From assembly GCA_002490425.1 (NCBI GenBank), contig DKTZ01000011.1:6517-70516 (forward strand): 64,000 nucleotides of DNA, in the 5' to 3' direction. The position numbers and the translations under genes are program-made. The first letter of the stretch is position 1. Each line of letters opens with the position of its first letter. Below the pieces are notes generated by a model that was not told where the DNA came from, did not search any database, and worked only from the letters and a program-made list of their open reading frames with translations. This document shows, piece after piece, positions 48,760 to 58,058 of this stretch. This DNA comes from Ruminococcaceae bacterium UBA7217. GTDB taxonomy: Bacteria; Bacillota; Clostridia; Oscillospirales; Acutalibacteraceae.

Positions 48760-50212
48760 TGTTTTCGCCTCCCGAAACAGATTTTGACTTTTCAGCACGG
48801 CGGTCTGCCATATCGGAACGAATCCCATTGAGCTTTTCGCCTGTAAGGTCATACCAAATATACGGAATGGCGCTTAATATTCCCAAAACGCTGGGGACAA
48901 GGGTAAACATTGCCCAGATAAGTACATCGGTGTGCTCACCCTTAACGGCTGTTTGAACACCGCCTACGTCAACATAAGAAAGACCGATTATGGGAAGCAG
49001 AGCAGTTGCCACAGACGTTGAAATTGAGCCTGTCAGCTTGCCTACAAATGTGAGCACGGAGAATGACACACCCTCGTTTCTCTGACCTGTTTTCCATTCC
49101 ATATAGTCAACCGTGTCGCCTATCATCTCAGTCGGAATAACCATATTGACCGTGTCAAAGAAACTGTAAATCAGATTTCTTACAAGTAAAAGCGGAATGA
49201 TAAAGCGTATATCCGTGCAGTGGTTCATACCGATTACGAACACGATTACGGCAGTTATTACCCTTACAAATGTGTTAAGAAAAACTATCTGTCTGTTGTC
49301 AAAGCGCTTTTTAAGCTTCGGAATAAGCAAATATGTTGCCCAGCCGAAAATGGTTCCGGGGAGATTTATGATAAGCACAAGCGAGCTGAGGTTAACGACC
49401 TCTGCGTAGTAATAGCTTTGGAACACGCCAGCAAGTCCGCCCAAGGAGCCTATAACACTGCTGCAAACAATAAGCAAAAGCGGCTTGTTGTTTGCAAGCA
49501 GACGGAAGCCTTCCAAAACGGACGGTTCTTTTACCGACTGCACAACTCTTTCCTTGGTAAAAAAGCCTGCAAGCGAGAAAAGACCCATTCCGAATGTTGC
49601 CGCAATAACTGACAAAAGGAAGAAAACCTGCGGAAGTGAAAGAGAAATAATGTTGTGCTCGGATGCGTCCATAAGAAGCGGGATAAGCGTAAGCGAAAGA
49701 CCGCCCACAATTCCCGAAATGAAACGGGCAGATGAAATCGCCCTTGTTCTGTCAGACGGTGACGGTGATATTGCAGTGCTCATTCCCCAGAAAGGAACAT
49801 CGCCTATGGTGTAAAACAGCTCCCAAATTATGTACGAAAGGTACATATAAACTATTTTAATTGCAGTTGATTTTACGTCCTGCAAAATAAGCGGGCCTGA
49901 GAACAGTAAAACCGTTGTTATTGCAAGGGGCAGGGGAACAAATAAAAGATATGGGCGGAGTTTTCCGTACCTTGTTCTTGTTCTGTCAATGAGTGCGCCC
50001 ATAAGCGGGTCGTTTATTGTGTCCCATATTCCTAAAACAATTATCATTGTAGCAACAGCCTCAGGCGGGATTCCGAATACCTTGGTAAAGAAAAGAGAAA
50101 GGTACCCTCCCGCAACCATATTGTAGCCGAAAACCTGACCTGCGTTTGCAAAGCCGTAAGCAAGGTTTTCTTTTACGCCTACGTAGCGAATGTCATTACT
50201 GTTGTTTGCCAT
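48752..50212 (-). CDS. GPH-family sugar:cation symporter
   Basis: A 486-residue twelve-helix symporter with the GPH block VLGIWDTINDPLMGALIDR, expected to import the disaccharide or oligosaccharide cleaved by the alpha-mannosidase encoded eleven bases upstream. The end of the gene overlaps the zinc-ribbon protein gene. Import coupled to Na+ or H+ is inferred from the family. Confidence 0.87.
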   Translation of the reverse strand: MANNSNDIRYVGVKENLAYGFANAGQVFGYNMVAGGYLSLFFTKVFGIPPEAVATMIIVLGIWDTINDPLMGALIDRTRTRYGKLRPYLLFVPLPLAITTVLLFSGPLILQDVKSTAIKIVYMYLSYIIWELFYTIGDVPFWGMSTAISPSPSDRTRAISSARFISGIVGGLSLTLIPLLMDASEHNIISLSLPQVFFLLSVIAATFGMGLFSLAGFFTKERVVQSVKEPSVLEGFRLLANNKPLLLIVCSSVIGSLGGLAGVFQSYYYAEVVNLSSLVLIINLPGTIFGWATYLLIPKLKKRFDNRQIVFLNTFVRVITAVIVFVIGMNHCTDIRFIIPLLLVRNLIYSFFDTVNMVIPTEMIGDTVDYMEWKTGQRNEGVSFSVLTFVGKLTGSISTSVATALLPIIGLSYVDVGGVQTAVKGEHTDVLIWAMFTLVPSVLGILSAIPYIWYDLTGEKLNGIRSDMADRRAEKSKSVSGGENNA

Positions 50213-50223
50213 ATTAACCCCCC

Positions 50224-53200
50224 CTATTTGTTTTGTGCCGTGAAAAAGTCTCTCTTATCACCAATGCAGACATAGGATTTTTCAAATTTGTAAATCATTC
50301 TGTCTTTTGCGCTCATTTTATAGTCAAAAACTCTGTTTTGTATTTTGTCATAAAGCGGAGTTGCAAGTGTGCAGCTTTCCTTTTTACCTTCGGCGGTTGC
50401 GGCGATAATTACTATATCACGGTCAGACGGAAGCGTTACGTAGCCGTTTTTGTCAACATCAACCGAAATAATCCAGAAGAACAGCTGAGAGGCTATTTCG
50501 TCACCCTTTTCAGAGTGTGAATGTGTAAATTCAAAGCCCAATTTGCCGTTTTTGGTAAATGCAGTTTCGCCGTAATCGTAAAGGTCCCAGCCGGCGTAGT
50601 ATTCTTTAATGTCGTTTATTTCATAAAGCTTGTCGCCGAACATCGCAAGCTTGTCGCCGCTGAGAGAAGAAACAAGGAAATGAACTTTTTCGGTTCCTTT
50701 AGGCGGAATAATTGTCTGCCCACCGCAAAGAACAGCGCTTCTCTTTGAAAGGTCAAAGCTTATACCGTTTACATAAATATTTTTCGGAGCAATCTCCAAC
50801 GGAATTGTTCTGTCTATTTTAGGCAGTGTTCCCTCGGCGTTGAAGTTGGCTGAAAATGCGTTTATATTTGACGGAATAGGCAGTGTTGCAGTATTTCCGT
50901 CTGAGGCACTTTCCCGTTTTACTTTCAGAGCAAAGGATTTTATTTCATAAGGCTCCAAATCAAATATAAGCTTACCGTCAGTCACAGGGACATCAGCGAT
51001 ATGCTCTTCGGAAGCATAAACCGCCCTTGCCGACAGGATAGGCACGCAAAGTGAAAATTCAATATTTTTCTGAGGCTTCTTTTCGCCTTCGCCTACTCTT
51101 ATAATGATTTCGTCACTGTCCTCGGCTTTTTTCATTGCTCTGAGTATTGTGCCTTTGTTTGAGAGCGAGCCGAACGATAATTCAGTGCCGAGATCGCCGC
51201 CATGCTTCGAGCAGACAAATGCTGTCAGCGGCATAATGAAATCACGTGCCGCCGCCTGAGTTTCACTTCCCACAGCACCTTCGTGGGAGTAAATTGCATA
51301 ATTATATTTATTACAGCCTAAATCCATCATAGACTGCATACTGTCTATTTTGTAATTCTTTCTCGGCGTGTGGACGACAGTAAGGCGAAGGGTATTATCG
51401 TCAAATTTATCCCAACCGTATTTACATTCGCTGATTACCGAAACACCGAATTCACCGCTTTTGTCGGTTATATCCGCCCATTTTTGAGCAGGTACCTCAA
51501 AAAGCTTTTCGTTCATATTTCCACGTTTAATTGTGCCGAGTCCCAAATCGTAAACGGCAGTTTTGTTTTCAGCTGTAAACGGGAAAATTTCTTTACAGCA
51601 GGAGCGAAGACTTCTCCATTCAATGTCGTTGTATACTTCTATATACTTTCCGCCGGAAGCGAGTGCTATAAGGCTTGAAAAGGTTGAGTCGCCGTATTCT
51701 CTTACAATTTTTACTGCAACTCTGCACGGCCCATTTTCAACGATTGTTGCAGATTTGATTTGCGGTGTGTGCGAAGGCGCACGGTTAAGCTCTTCAAAGT
51801 TCATTTCCCAAGCGGGCCAGCTATTACTTCCGTTATAATCAAAAATACCCGTTGTAATGGGAGCGGAAAGAATTTCTCTGTTTAATTCTTTATCAAAAAT
51901 TGAGGCGATACTTCCCTGAGAATTAAGAGTAACTTTATATTTACTGTTTTCAATAACGTCCTGTGAAACCTTAACATCAGTTTTAAGAGTGCATTTTTGC
52001 GGTCTTAAGTCGAACACTTTATAGCCCATAGGTGGAACGGTAACCTTAGCAAGAATTGCCGTTGAATTTAAGCTGTGTGCCATAATCTGCGTTGGGTATT
52101 CTTTTTCGTCTGCGTCGAACAGCGAAACAGCAGTGCCGTAAATATTTTCATTCAGTTTGATTTTTACGGTATCCGTACGCTCGTATTCCATGGGGTTTAC
52201 AACAATAATCGGCGTGCCTTCGACAAAGGAAGTATCAAGCTTTTCGGCGATTTTACCGACCGCCGCCTCGTATTCGCCCGAAAATGCGTTCAAAGACAGT
52301 GCATAATCGTTCCAGCTGCGCTTGTATGCACGCTGAACCGATGTACCCGGAATATCGTCGTGGAATTGGTGGGCAATAACCCTCTTCCAAGCAGTTCGCA
52401 ATGTTTCTTCAGGATATTTGTAATTTGCAACCGTTCCTGCCGCAATGCACGCTCTCTCCGCCATATCGGCAATTTCTTCGTTGTATCTGTTCCAGCGTTT
52501 GCCGATAGCACGGGAGGTGTATCCACCCACAGCGTGATTTGTCATAACAAGCTCGTTGTTCCAAACGGGTAGTTTTTGCTTTTCTTCCGCTGTCATATTT
52601 TCAATATCACGGTAAATATCGTCAGCGGCGGCTGAAACGATTTGTGTGTCGCTTTTTGCGTTCTGATTTATTTCCTTTTGAAGCACTTTAACCGAAGCCT
52701 CAGGCGGCGCTCCGCCGGTGTCACCGTGGCTGCCGTGGAAAACAGCAGTATAATTTATTCCGCTTTTCTCATTTTCCTGTAATTTCTTAGCTGCGAAGTC
52801 ATAATCTCTGATTTTCTTAAAACAAAGGTCATATTTGCCGGGATTTGTTACGGCATAGACAAAATTGCCGTCAACTCCGTACCATTTGCCGATGTCAAAC
52901 GGGATTCCGTAAGCAGAGCCCCAAGAGAGCTTCTGCGTGGTAAAGCCCTTAAGGTTTGCGTGGTGCATAACCGAGGGCAGTGCATAGCCGAAACCGAAGC
53001 AGTCGGGCAAAAATATGTCAACCGAGCGCTTGCCGAAATTCTTTTCAAAAAAACTGTTTCCAAGCAAAATATTTCTGAACAGAGCCTCAGGAGAGGGAAT
53101 GTTAACATCTCCGTTCTCGTATGCGCTTCCGCAGACATTCCAGCGCCCTTCTGCTATGTATTTTTTCAGCTTTTCCCACTTTTCGGGATAGTATTCTTTA

Positions 53201-53379
53201 ATAAGCTCATAGCGGTAAGCACCCTCAAAGCTGAAACGGTAGTCGGGATACTTCTCAAACAGTGCAAAATTTTCGTCCAGAGTTGCAGGGATATACTTTT
53301 TAACTGTTGTTTCAAAATCCCAGCACCAAACAGTGTCAAGGTGCGAATTTGCAATGGTGTAAATTTTCTTTTTGCTCAT
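50224..53379 (-). CDS. Alpha-mannosidase, glycoside hydrolase family 38
   Basis: A 1051-residue retaining alpha-mannosidase. Zinc ligands His13 and Asp15 are in NSHLDTVWCW; the nucleophile Asp126 is in FLPDCFGFGY; a further metal His is in AHQFHDDIPGTS. The second half is the large beta-sandwich typical of GH38. No signal peptide, so it works on imported mannosides, consistent with the symporter gene next to it. The start is ATG 53379 after GGAGGAAAAATT, with a good promoter. GH38 members cleave alpha-1,2, -1,3 or -1,6 mannose linkages; which one is not evident. Confidence 0.93.
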   Translation of the reverse strand: MSKKKIYTIANSHLDTVWCWDFETTVKKYIPATLDENFALFEKYPDYRFSFEGAYRYELIKEYYPEKWEKLKKYIAEGRWNVCGSAYENGDVNIPSPEALFRNILLGNSFFEKNFGKRSVDIFLPDCFGFGYALPSVMHHANLKGFTTQKLSWGSAYGIPFDIGKWYGVDGNFVYAVTNPGKYDLCFKKIRDYDFAAKKLQENEKSGINYTAVFHGSHGDTGGAPPEASVKVLQKEINQNAKSDTQIVSAAADDIYRDIENMTAEEKQKLPVWNNELVMTNHAVGGYTSRAIGKRWNRYNEEIADMAERACIAAGTVANYKYPEETLRTAWKRVIAHQFHDDIPGTSVQRAYKRSWNDYALSLNAFSGEYEAAVGKIAEKLDTSFVEGTPIIVVNPMEYERTDTVKIKLNENIYGTAVSLFDADEKEYPTQIMAHSLNSTAILAKVTVPPMGYKVFDLRPQKCTLKTDVKVSQDVIENSKYKVTLNSQGSIASIFDKELNREILSAPITTGIFDYNGSNSWPAWEMNFEELNRAPSHTPQIKSATIVENGPCRVAVKIVREYGDSTFSSLIALASGGKYIEVYNDIEWRSLRSCCKEIFPFTAENKTAVYDLGLGTIKRGNMNEKLFEVPAQKWADITDKSGEFGVSVISECKYGWDKFDDNTLRLTVVHTPRKNYKIDSMQSMMDLGCNKYNYAIYSHEGAVGSETQAAARDFIMPLTAFVCSKHGGDLGTELSFGSLSNKGTILRAMKKAEDSDEIIIRVGEGEKKPQKNIEFSLCVPILSARAVYASEEHIADVPVTDGKLIFDLEPYEIKSFALKVKRESASDGNTATLPIPSNINAFSANFNAEGTLPKIDRTIPLEIAPKNIYVNGISFDLSKRSAVLCGGQTIIPPKGTEKVHFLVSSLSGDKLAMFGDKLYEINDIKEYYAGWDLYDYGETAFTKNGKLGFEFTHSHSEKGDEIASQLFFWIISVDVDKNGYVTLPSDRDIVIIAATAEGKKESCTLATPLYDKIQNRVFDYKMSAKDRMIYKFEKSYVCIGDKRDFFTAQNK

Positions 53380-53430
53380 AATTTTTCCTCCGCTGATAAG
53401 GATTTTTTGAGTAAATATTTATTTAATGAA

Positions 53431-53459
53431 ATTATATAAAAATTTTTTGTAAAATGCAA
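53431..53459 (-). promoter_or_regulatory. Promoter of the GH38 operon
   Basis: On the minus strand TTGCAT (53454-53459), 17 bases, TATAAT (53431-53436). Confidence 0.65.
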
Positions 53460-53471
53460 TTAAAATCGCAA

Positions 53472-53517
53472 AATATATTAAAATACTCTCGACAATATAT
53501 TAAAAAACTGATAAAAT
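53472..53517 (+). promoter_or_regulatory. Promoter of the GH51-like gene with phased 12-base direct repeats
   Basis: TCGACA (53489-53494), 17 bases, TAAAAT (53512-53517). AATATATTAAAA occurs at 53472-53483 and 53494-53505, 22 bases apart (two helical turns), overlapping the -35 and spacer and close to the divergent GH38 promoter, so a common regulator could bind here. Confidence 0.5.
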
Positions 53518-53551
53518 AATAAATAAGCAGTATTTTTTCGGGAGTGATTGT

Positions 53552-55834
53552 ATGAAAAAAGCAATATCGTTGTTTGTTGTGCTTGCAATTCTTGTTTCGG
53601 TAACGGTAATTGCGTTCACATATAATAAAAATGATGAAGAGCTGTTAATTTCAAAAGATAATATTTCATATAACATAAGCGACAAGCTTTACGGTGTGTC
53701 GTTGGAAGATGTAAGCTTCGCAATTGACGGGGGGCTTTCGTCAAACCTTGTTAATAATAATTCGTTTGAGTATGAAAACGACAGACTGTTTGCGTGGAAT
53801 ATTGATGCTGTAAGCTATTCGGTTCAGGGCAAAGAGGGGCTTAACGAAATCAACAGGAATTATCTTTCGGTAACGGTTGATGGTAAAGGGGCAATTATCA
53901 ATAACGGCTACACCGAAATTTACGATTATGATACATATAATTATAATGATAAAAAGAAAGATACACCCGATATGGGCTTTAAGAAAAATGAAAAATATGA
54001 ATTTTCTGCTTTCTTTAAAAATGTAAGCTTTGACGGGGATTTAACCGTGAGTCTTTCGGCAAACGGTAATTCCGAAATATACAAATTCAATCTTGACGGT
54101 TACGATGAGTGGACAAAGGTTATTTTCCAAATTGAATCAGATATAACGGCAGACGGAGGACTTTTAATCAGCGCAGAGGGCACGGGAACATTTTTGATGG
54201 ATTATGTTACGCTTGTTCCCATTGAAAGCTACGGCTTTTACAGCGAGGAATGGAAATATTCAAGCATCCGTACTGATTTGTTTGACACACTTAAAGGACT
54301 TTCGCCGAAGTTTATCCGATTCCCCGGAAGTATTGTTTCAAAGGGAAAGAGTATTTCAAAGAGATACAGCTGGAAAAATACAATCGGTCCTCTTGAAGAA
54401 AGAGTCCAGACGGTAAATCCTTGGAGCGACACAGTAAAGGGAAAAAACTGTAATAACTCAAATTCAGTAGGGTATTATGAATACTTTATGATTTGCAAGG
54501 AGCTGAATGCAACGCCTATCCCGTCAGTGAGCGCAGGAATAAGTGTTGAAAGTAATGAAAGCTTCAGTAAAATGCAAAACGACTACGAAAACGGCGTCTT
54601 AACGGAGAATGAGTGGCAAGCTTATATTAACAGCATTGCTTTAATGCCGGATTCAAAGGAATGGGAAGATTATATTACCGACATTTTAGATTTAATAGAA
54701 TTTGCCAACGGAAATACTGACACGGAATGGGGTGCTGTGCGCGCAAAGAACGGCAGTGAAGAGCCGTTTAATATGAAATATCTTGAAATAGATAGTGAAA
54801 TCAGCGGGGATATTTATTGGCGTAACTTTGACGGTATTTATAAGGCTGTAAAAGCGGCATATCCTGAAATAACTTTGATTGCGTCCCCAAGAGCAGAAGT
54901 TGACAGCGACAAGTTTAAGGAGATTAAATCACGCATAAACTCAGAATATCCCGATGTAATGCTCGGCGAAAGCTATTTCTCCGAAAACGGTCAGCTGTTC
55001 GAGAAAACGCATAGATATGACAGCTACGAACGGGGCGGTGCAAAAGCGGCTGTCGGAGAATGGTCGTTAAAATCAAACGGCTACGGCGCTGTTCAGACAA
55101 GCAATAATATTTGGTCGGCAATCGAGGAGGCGGCTTACCTTACAGGCGTTGAGCGCAATGCAGATGCAGTCAGTATGATTTCCTGTGCACCTTTATTCTC
55201 AAAAGTGAATGCACAGAGTACAGATGTTAACCTTGTTTGGTTTGATTCACAGGAATTTGTTTTGACTCCCGATTATTACACTCAAATGCTCTTTGCCAAT
55301 AACATAGGGACGCAGTTTGTTTCCGCAAAGCTTAATATGGAGCAGCAAGGCGTTTACGAATCTGTGACGGTTGATACGGAAAAAAAGGTGATTTATGTAA
55401 AATTAGTGAATAAGGATAATAAAGACGTTGATTTAACGCTCAGTGTTCAAGGCTTTGGGACTGTTTCACGTGCGTCAAATCAGTATATGTCAGAGGTGTT
55501 TAAGGCGGCTTGCAACGAAATCGGCGGAACTCTTCATGTAGCCCCGAGTGAAAAAGAGTATACCTTAAAAAACAACAAATTGAAATTCACTCTTGAGGGA
55601 CTTTCGGTAAATGTTATAAGAATACCCTACGGCGATAAAAATCCGACTGAGCTTTACACTCTTCCCGAAACAAGTCTTGTAACTCCGTTTATTCACCCTG
55701 CGTTCAAATCTGTAATACCCTGCGCTATAACCTTGTTACTGGTTATTACGGGCATAGCGGTTCTGGTAAACAGATATACAATAAAAAGACGTGTAAAAAA
55801 CAAACCGTCTGAAAACAGCGGAAAGAGCGAATGA
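53552..55834 (+). CDS. Membrane-anchored GH51-like glycosidase
   Basis: A 760-residue extracellular protein with an N-terminal signal/anchor (about 5-23) and a C-terminal transmembrane helix (about 715-740) followed by a basic tail. The core matches GH51 alpha-L-arabinofuranosidases: GVSLEDVSFAIDGGLSSNLV, FIRFPGSI, YSWKNTIGPLEER, FANGNTDTEWGAVRA, and SCAPLFSKV with NLVWFD. The acid/base Glu416 sits in IDSE instead of the usual GNE, and the nucleophile Glu503 is in VGEWS. So catalytic acids are kept but the near-invariant Asn before the first is Ser. Likely active on surface glycans, or altered in specificity. Confidence 0.82.
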   Translation: MKKAISLFVVLAILVSVTVIAFTYNKNDEELLISKDNISYNISDKLYGVSLEDVSFAIDGGLSSNLVNNNSFEYENDRLFAWNIDAVSYSVQGKEGLNEINRNYLSVTVDGKGAIINNGYTEIYDYDTYNYNDKKKDTPDMGFKKNEKYEFSAFFKNVSFDGDLTVSLSANGNSEIYKFNLDGYDEWTKVIFQIESDITADGGLLISAEGTGTFLMDYVTLVPIESYGFYSEEWKYSSIRTDLFDTLKGLSPKFIRFPGSIVSKGKSISKRYSWKNTIGPLEERVQTVNPWSDTVKGKNCNNSNSVGYYEYFMICKELNATPIPSVSAGISVESNESFSKMQNDYENGVLTENEWQAYINSIALMPDSKEWEDYITDILDLIEFANGNTDTEWGAVRAKNGSEEPFNMKYLEIDSEISGDIYWRNFDGIYKAVKAAYPEITLIASPRAEVDSDKFKEIKSRINSEYPDVMLGESYFSENGQLFEKTHRYDSYERGGAKAAVGEWSLKSNGYGAVQTSNNIWSAIEEAAYLTGVERNADAVSMISCAPLFSKVNAQSTDVNLVWFDSQEFVLTPDYYTQMLFANNIGTQFVSAKLNMEQQGVYESVTVDTEKKVIYVKLVNKDNKDVDLTLSVQGFGTVSRASNQYMSEVFKAACNEIGGTLHVAPSEKEYTLKNNKLKFTLEGLSVNVIRIPYGDKNPTELYTLPETSLVTPFIHPAFKSVIPCAITLLLVITGIAVLVNRYTIKRRVKNKPSENSGKSE

Positions 55835-55857
55835 TAATATAAGATATTGTAAAAATG

Positions 55858-55892
55858 AACAGCATCTCAATAGCCACTGAGATGCTGTTTTC
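55858..55892. terminator. Bidirectional terminator
   Basis: AACAGCATCTCA (55858-55869) and TGAGATGCTGTT (55878-55889), followed by TTC; it lies between convergent genes. Confidence 0.75.
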
Positions 55893-55905
55893 TATATTTT
55901 GTCAT

Positions 55906-56865
55906 TTATTTTTCAAACGGATATATAAGCTTCATTTGCCATCTGCATTCGTCCATAATCTTCATACAGTCAAGCGTTGCGGAAAGAGGTACATATTTTG
56001 ATTCCTTAAGACCGCTTTTCATTTCTTCGGCGGCTCTTGTGAATTCCGTTAAGTAATCGGTTGTGCTTTTGAAAACTTTTTTGCCGTTTTCATTTTGAAG
56101 TATCGCTTTGTTTGACATATGAAAGAAAGTCGGCAGCTTTATTGTGCCCTTTGTGCCGACAATTGTGCAGTCCTCACGAAGTCCTTTAAGAGATGAATGT
56201 AAATCGCATTTTAAATTTCCGTAAGTTAAAATTATGTCCTCGGAAACGTCAATTCCGTCGGAAATTTCACCGTTACATTCAATTTTGTCGGGGTAGCCGA
56301 ATAAATTGTAGCAGTAGGTAATCGGGTAAATTCCCACGTCAAGAAGCGCTCCGCCAGCCGTTTCGGGAAGACGCACACGGGAGTTTTTTGGCTTCAGTAG
56401 CCCGGGAAACTGAAAGTAAATCGAAGCTGATAAGACCTCGCCGATTTCACCCGACTGCACCCAGTTTTTAACAGTGATTGCAACATCTGAAAACCAAGTC
56501 CACATAGCCTCCGCAAGGTATGTGTTGTTTCTTTCGGCACATTCAATCAGCTCTTTAACATCCTCTTGTGTAATCCCCATTGGCTTTTCACAAAGCACGG
56601 GAATTTTTGAATTCAAAGCCTCCATAGTGTATGCTTTGTGCGATGTATGCGGAGTTGCAATATATACAGCGTCTGCTCCCGAATGTTCAATCGCATCTTT
56701 GCTTGTCTTGTATGCTGTCGCACCATATTCCCTAGCAAATTTTTGTGCTTTTTCAAAATTTCGGCTGTAAACGGCAACAATTTCGTGTTCGCCTTTTAGG
56801 ATGCTGTCAGCAGTCTTTGAGGCAATACTGCCGCAGCCGATGTAGACCCATTTGGTTTTACTCAT
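55906..56865 (-). CDS. Gfo/Idh/MocA-family oxidoreductase
   Basis: A 319-residue NAD(P)-dependent dehydrogenase. The Rossmann motif is GCGSIASKTAD (about 10-20); CEKPMGIT carries the catalytic lysine; DVGIYPITY is the substrate-site signature. Family members oxidise sugars or sugar acids, or act on dihydrodiols. Monocistronic, between repeats; substrate not indicated. Confidence 0.88.
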   Translation of the reverse strand: MSKTKWVYIGCGSIASKTADSILKGEHEIVAVYSRNFEKAQKFAREYGATAYKTSKDAIEHSGADAVYIATPHTSHKAYTMEALNSKIPVLCEKPMGITQEDVKELIECAERNNTYLAEAMWTWFSDVAITVKNWVQSGEIGEVLSASIYFQFPGLLKPKNSRVRLPETAGGALLDVGIYPITYCYNLFGYPDKIECNGEISDGIDVSEDIILTYGNLKCDLHSSLKGLREDCTIVGTKGTIKLPTFFHMSNKAILQNENGKKVFKSTTDYLTEFTRAAEEMKSGLKESKYVPLSATLDCMKIMDECRWQMKLIYPFEK

Positions 56866-56919
56866 ATTATATTCTCCTTAAAAATGCAGGTAACGACGGG
56901 AACCACACAAAATTCTTGT

Positions 56920-57036
56920 CTCCCCTGAAAGGGGAGATGTCAACGGAGTTGACAGAGGGGTTATAAAGCTTTCTGTCAAAAAAAATTAACCCCTCAGTAT
57001 TTTGCTATACAAAATACAGCTCCCCTTTCAGGGGAG
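56920..57036. repeat. Intergenic repeat family B, copy 2 (complete)
   Basis: CTCCCCTGAAAGGGGAG (56920-56936) at one end, then TGTCAACGGAGTTGACAG, AGAGGGGTTA/TTAACCCCTC pairing, and CTCCCCTTTCAGGGGAG (57020-57036) at the other end. The two 17-base ends are themselves near-palindromes. Copy 1 is at 13912-14001. Confidence 0.7.
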
Positions 57037-57067
57037 CCGAGCCCGCACCTATATTATTGTAATTTTC

Positions 57068-57985
57068 TTATTTAATCTCCGATATATCGTAAGGTGTGCG
57101 CTGATATACAAAATAGTTAAGCCAGTTTTGCATAAGAAGACTGCCCTCAGTGCGCCAGGTTATGGGCGGAGTCAGCTTTATATCGTCATTCGGGAAATAG
57201 TTGTACGGCATTTTTATGGGCAAGCCCTTACTTAAATCTCTGAAATACTCTTTTGCAAGCGTGTTGCTGTCATACTCCGAGTGACCCGTGCAGAAGAAAT
57301 TGCGACATTCCATATCTGCTACAATGTGAACTCCCGCTAAATCCGAATAAGAAAGAATCTGCAAATCCTTTACAAGGGCAATGTCCTCTTTTCTTATCTC
57401 CGTATGGCGTGAGTGGGGAACATTGAATACGTCTGAAAATCCCCTGAGGAGAGGGTGGTACATATCAAGCGGACGGCACTTGTAAATACCGAATATCTTT
57501 TCGGGAAGAACATATTTAGGTATTCCGTAATGGTAATAAAGCGCCGCCTGAGCGCCCCAGCAGATGTTGTAGGTCGAGTAAACGTGGTTTTTTGCCCACT
57601 CGAAAATCATACAAAGCTCGTCCCAATAGTCGACCTCTTCAAAGGGCATCAGCTCAACAGGAGCGCCCGTAACAATCATTCCGTCAAAGCGCTCGTCCTT
57701 AACGTCGTCAAAGGTTTTGTAGAATTTGAGCATATGCTCTTTTGAGGTGTTTTTGCTTTCGTGGGTTGCAACCTGCAAAAGCTCAACATCGACCTGCAAG
57801 GGAGAGTTACTGAGCAGTCGCAGAATTTGCGTTTCAGTCTCCATTTTTGTGGGCATAAGATTGAGAAATAGAATTTTAAGCGGACGAATATCCTGTGTCA
57901 TAGCCCGTGATTCACTCATAACGAAAATATTTTCCAATTCAAGATTGTGTCGGGCAGGCAGTTGGTTGTCAATTTTAATAGGCAC
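57068..57985 (-). CDS. metA: Homoserine O-acetyltransferase (MetA)
   Basis: First committed step of methionine synthesis. The 305-residue protein has catalytic Cys142 in NICWGAQA and a His in CTGHSEYD. Glu111 in TGAPVELMPFEEVDYW is the residue that marks acetyl-CoA rather than succinyl-CoA use in this family, so I call it an acetyltransferase despite the older succinyltransferase name. The start is GTG 57985 after AGGAAGTGATG. No SAM riboswitch is visible in the short upstream gap. Confidence 0.92.
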   Translation of the reverse strand: MPIKIDNQLPARHNLELENIFVMSESRAMTQDIRPLKILFLNLMPTKMETETQILRLLSNSPLQVDVELLQVATHESKNTSKEHMLKFYKTFDDVKDERFDGMIVTGAPVELMPFEEVDYWDELCMIFEWAKNHVYSTYNICWGAQAALYYHYGIPKYVLPEKIFGIYKCRPLDMYHPLLRGFSDVFNVPHSRHTEIRKEDIALVKDLQILSYSDLAGVHIVADMECRNFFCTGHSEYDSNTLAKEYFRDLSKGLPIKMPYNYFPNDDIKLTPPITWRTEGSLLMQNWLNYFVYQRTPYDISEIK

Positions 57986-58058
57986 AGTTCATCACTTCCT
58001 TATTATATATAATATATACTAATTTTTTATTTTAACACATTTGTTCTTAGTTTGCAAA

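Noticed and set aside
57986..58058. SAM riboswitch upstream of metA
   Set aside because: The gap is only 73 bases, AT-rich, and lacks any multi-helix structure.
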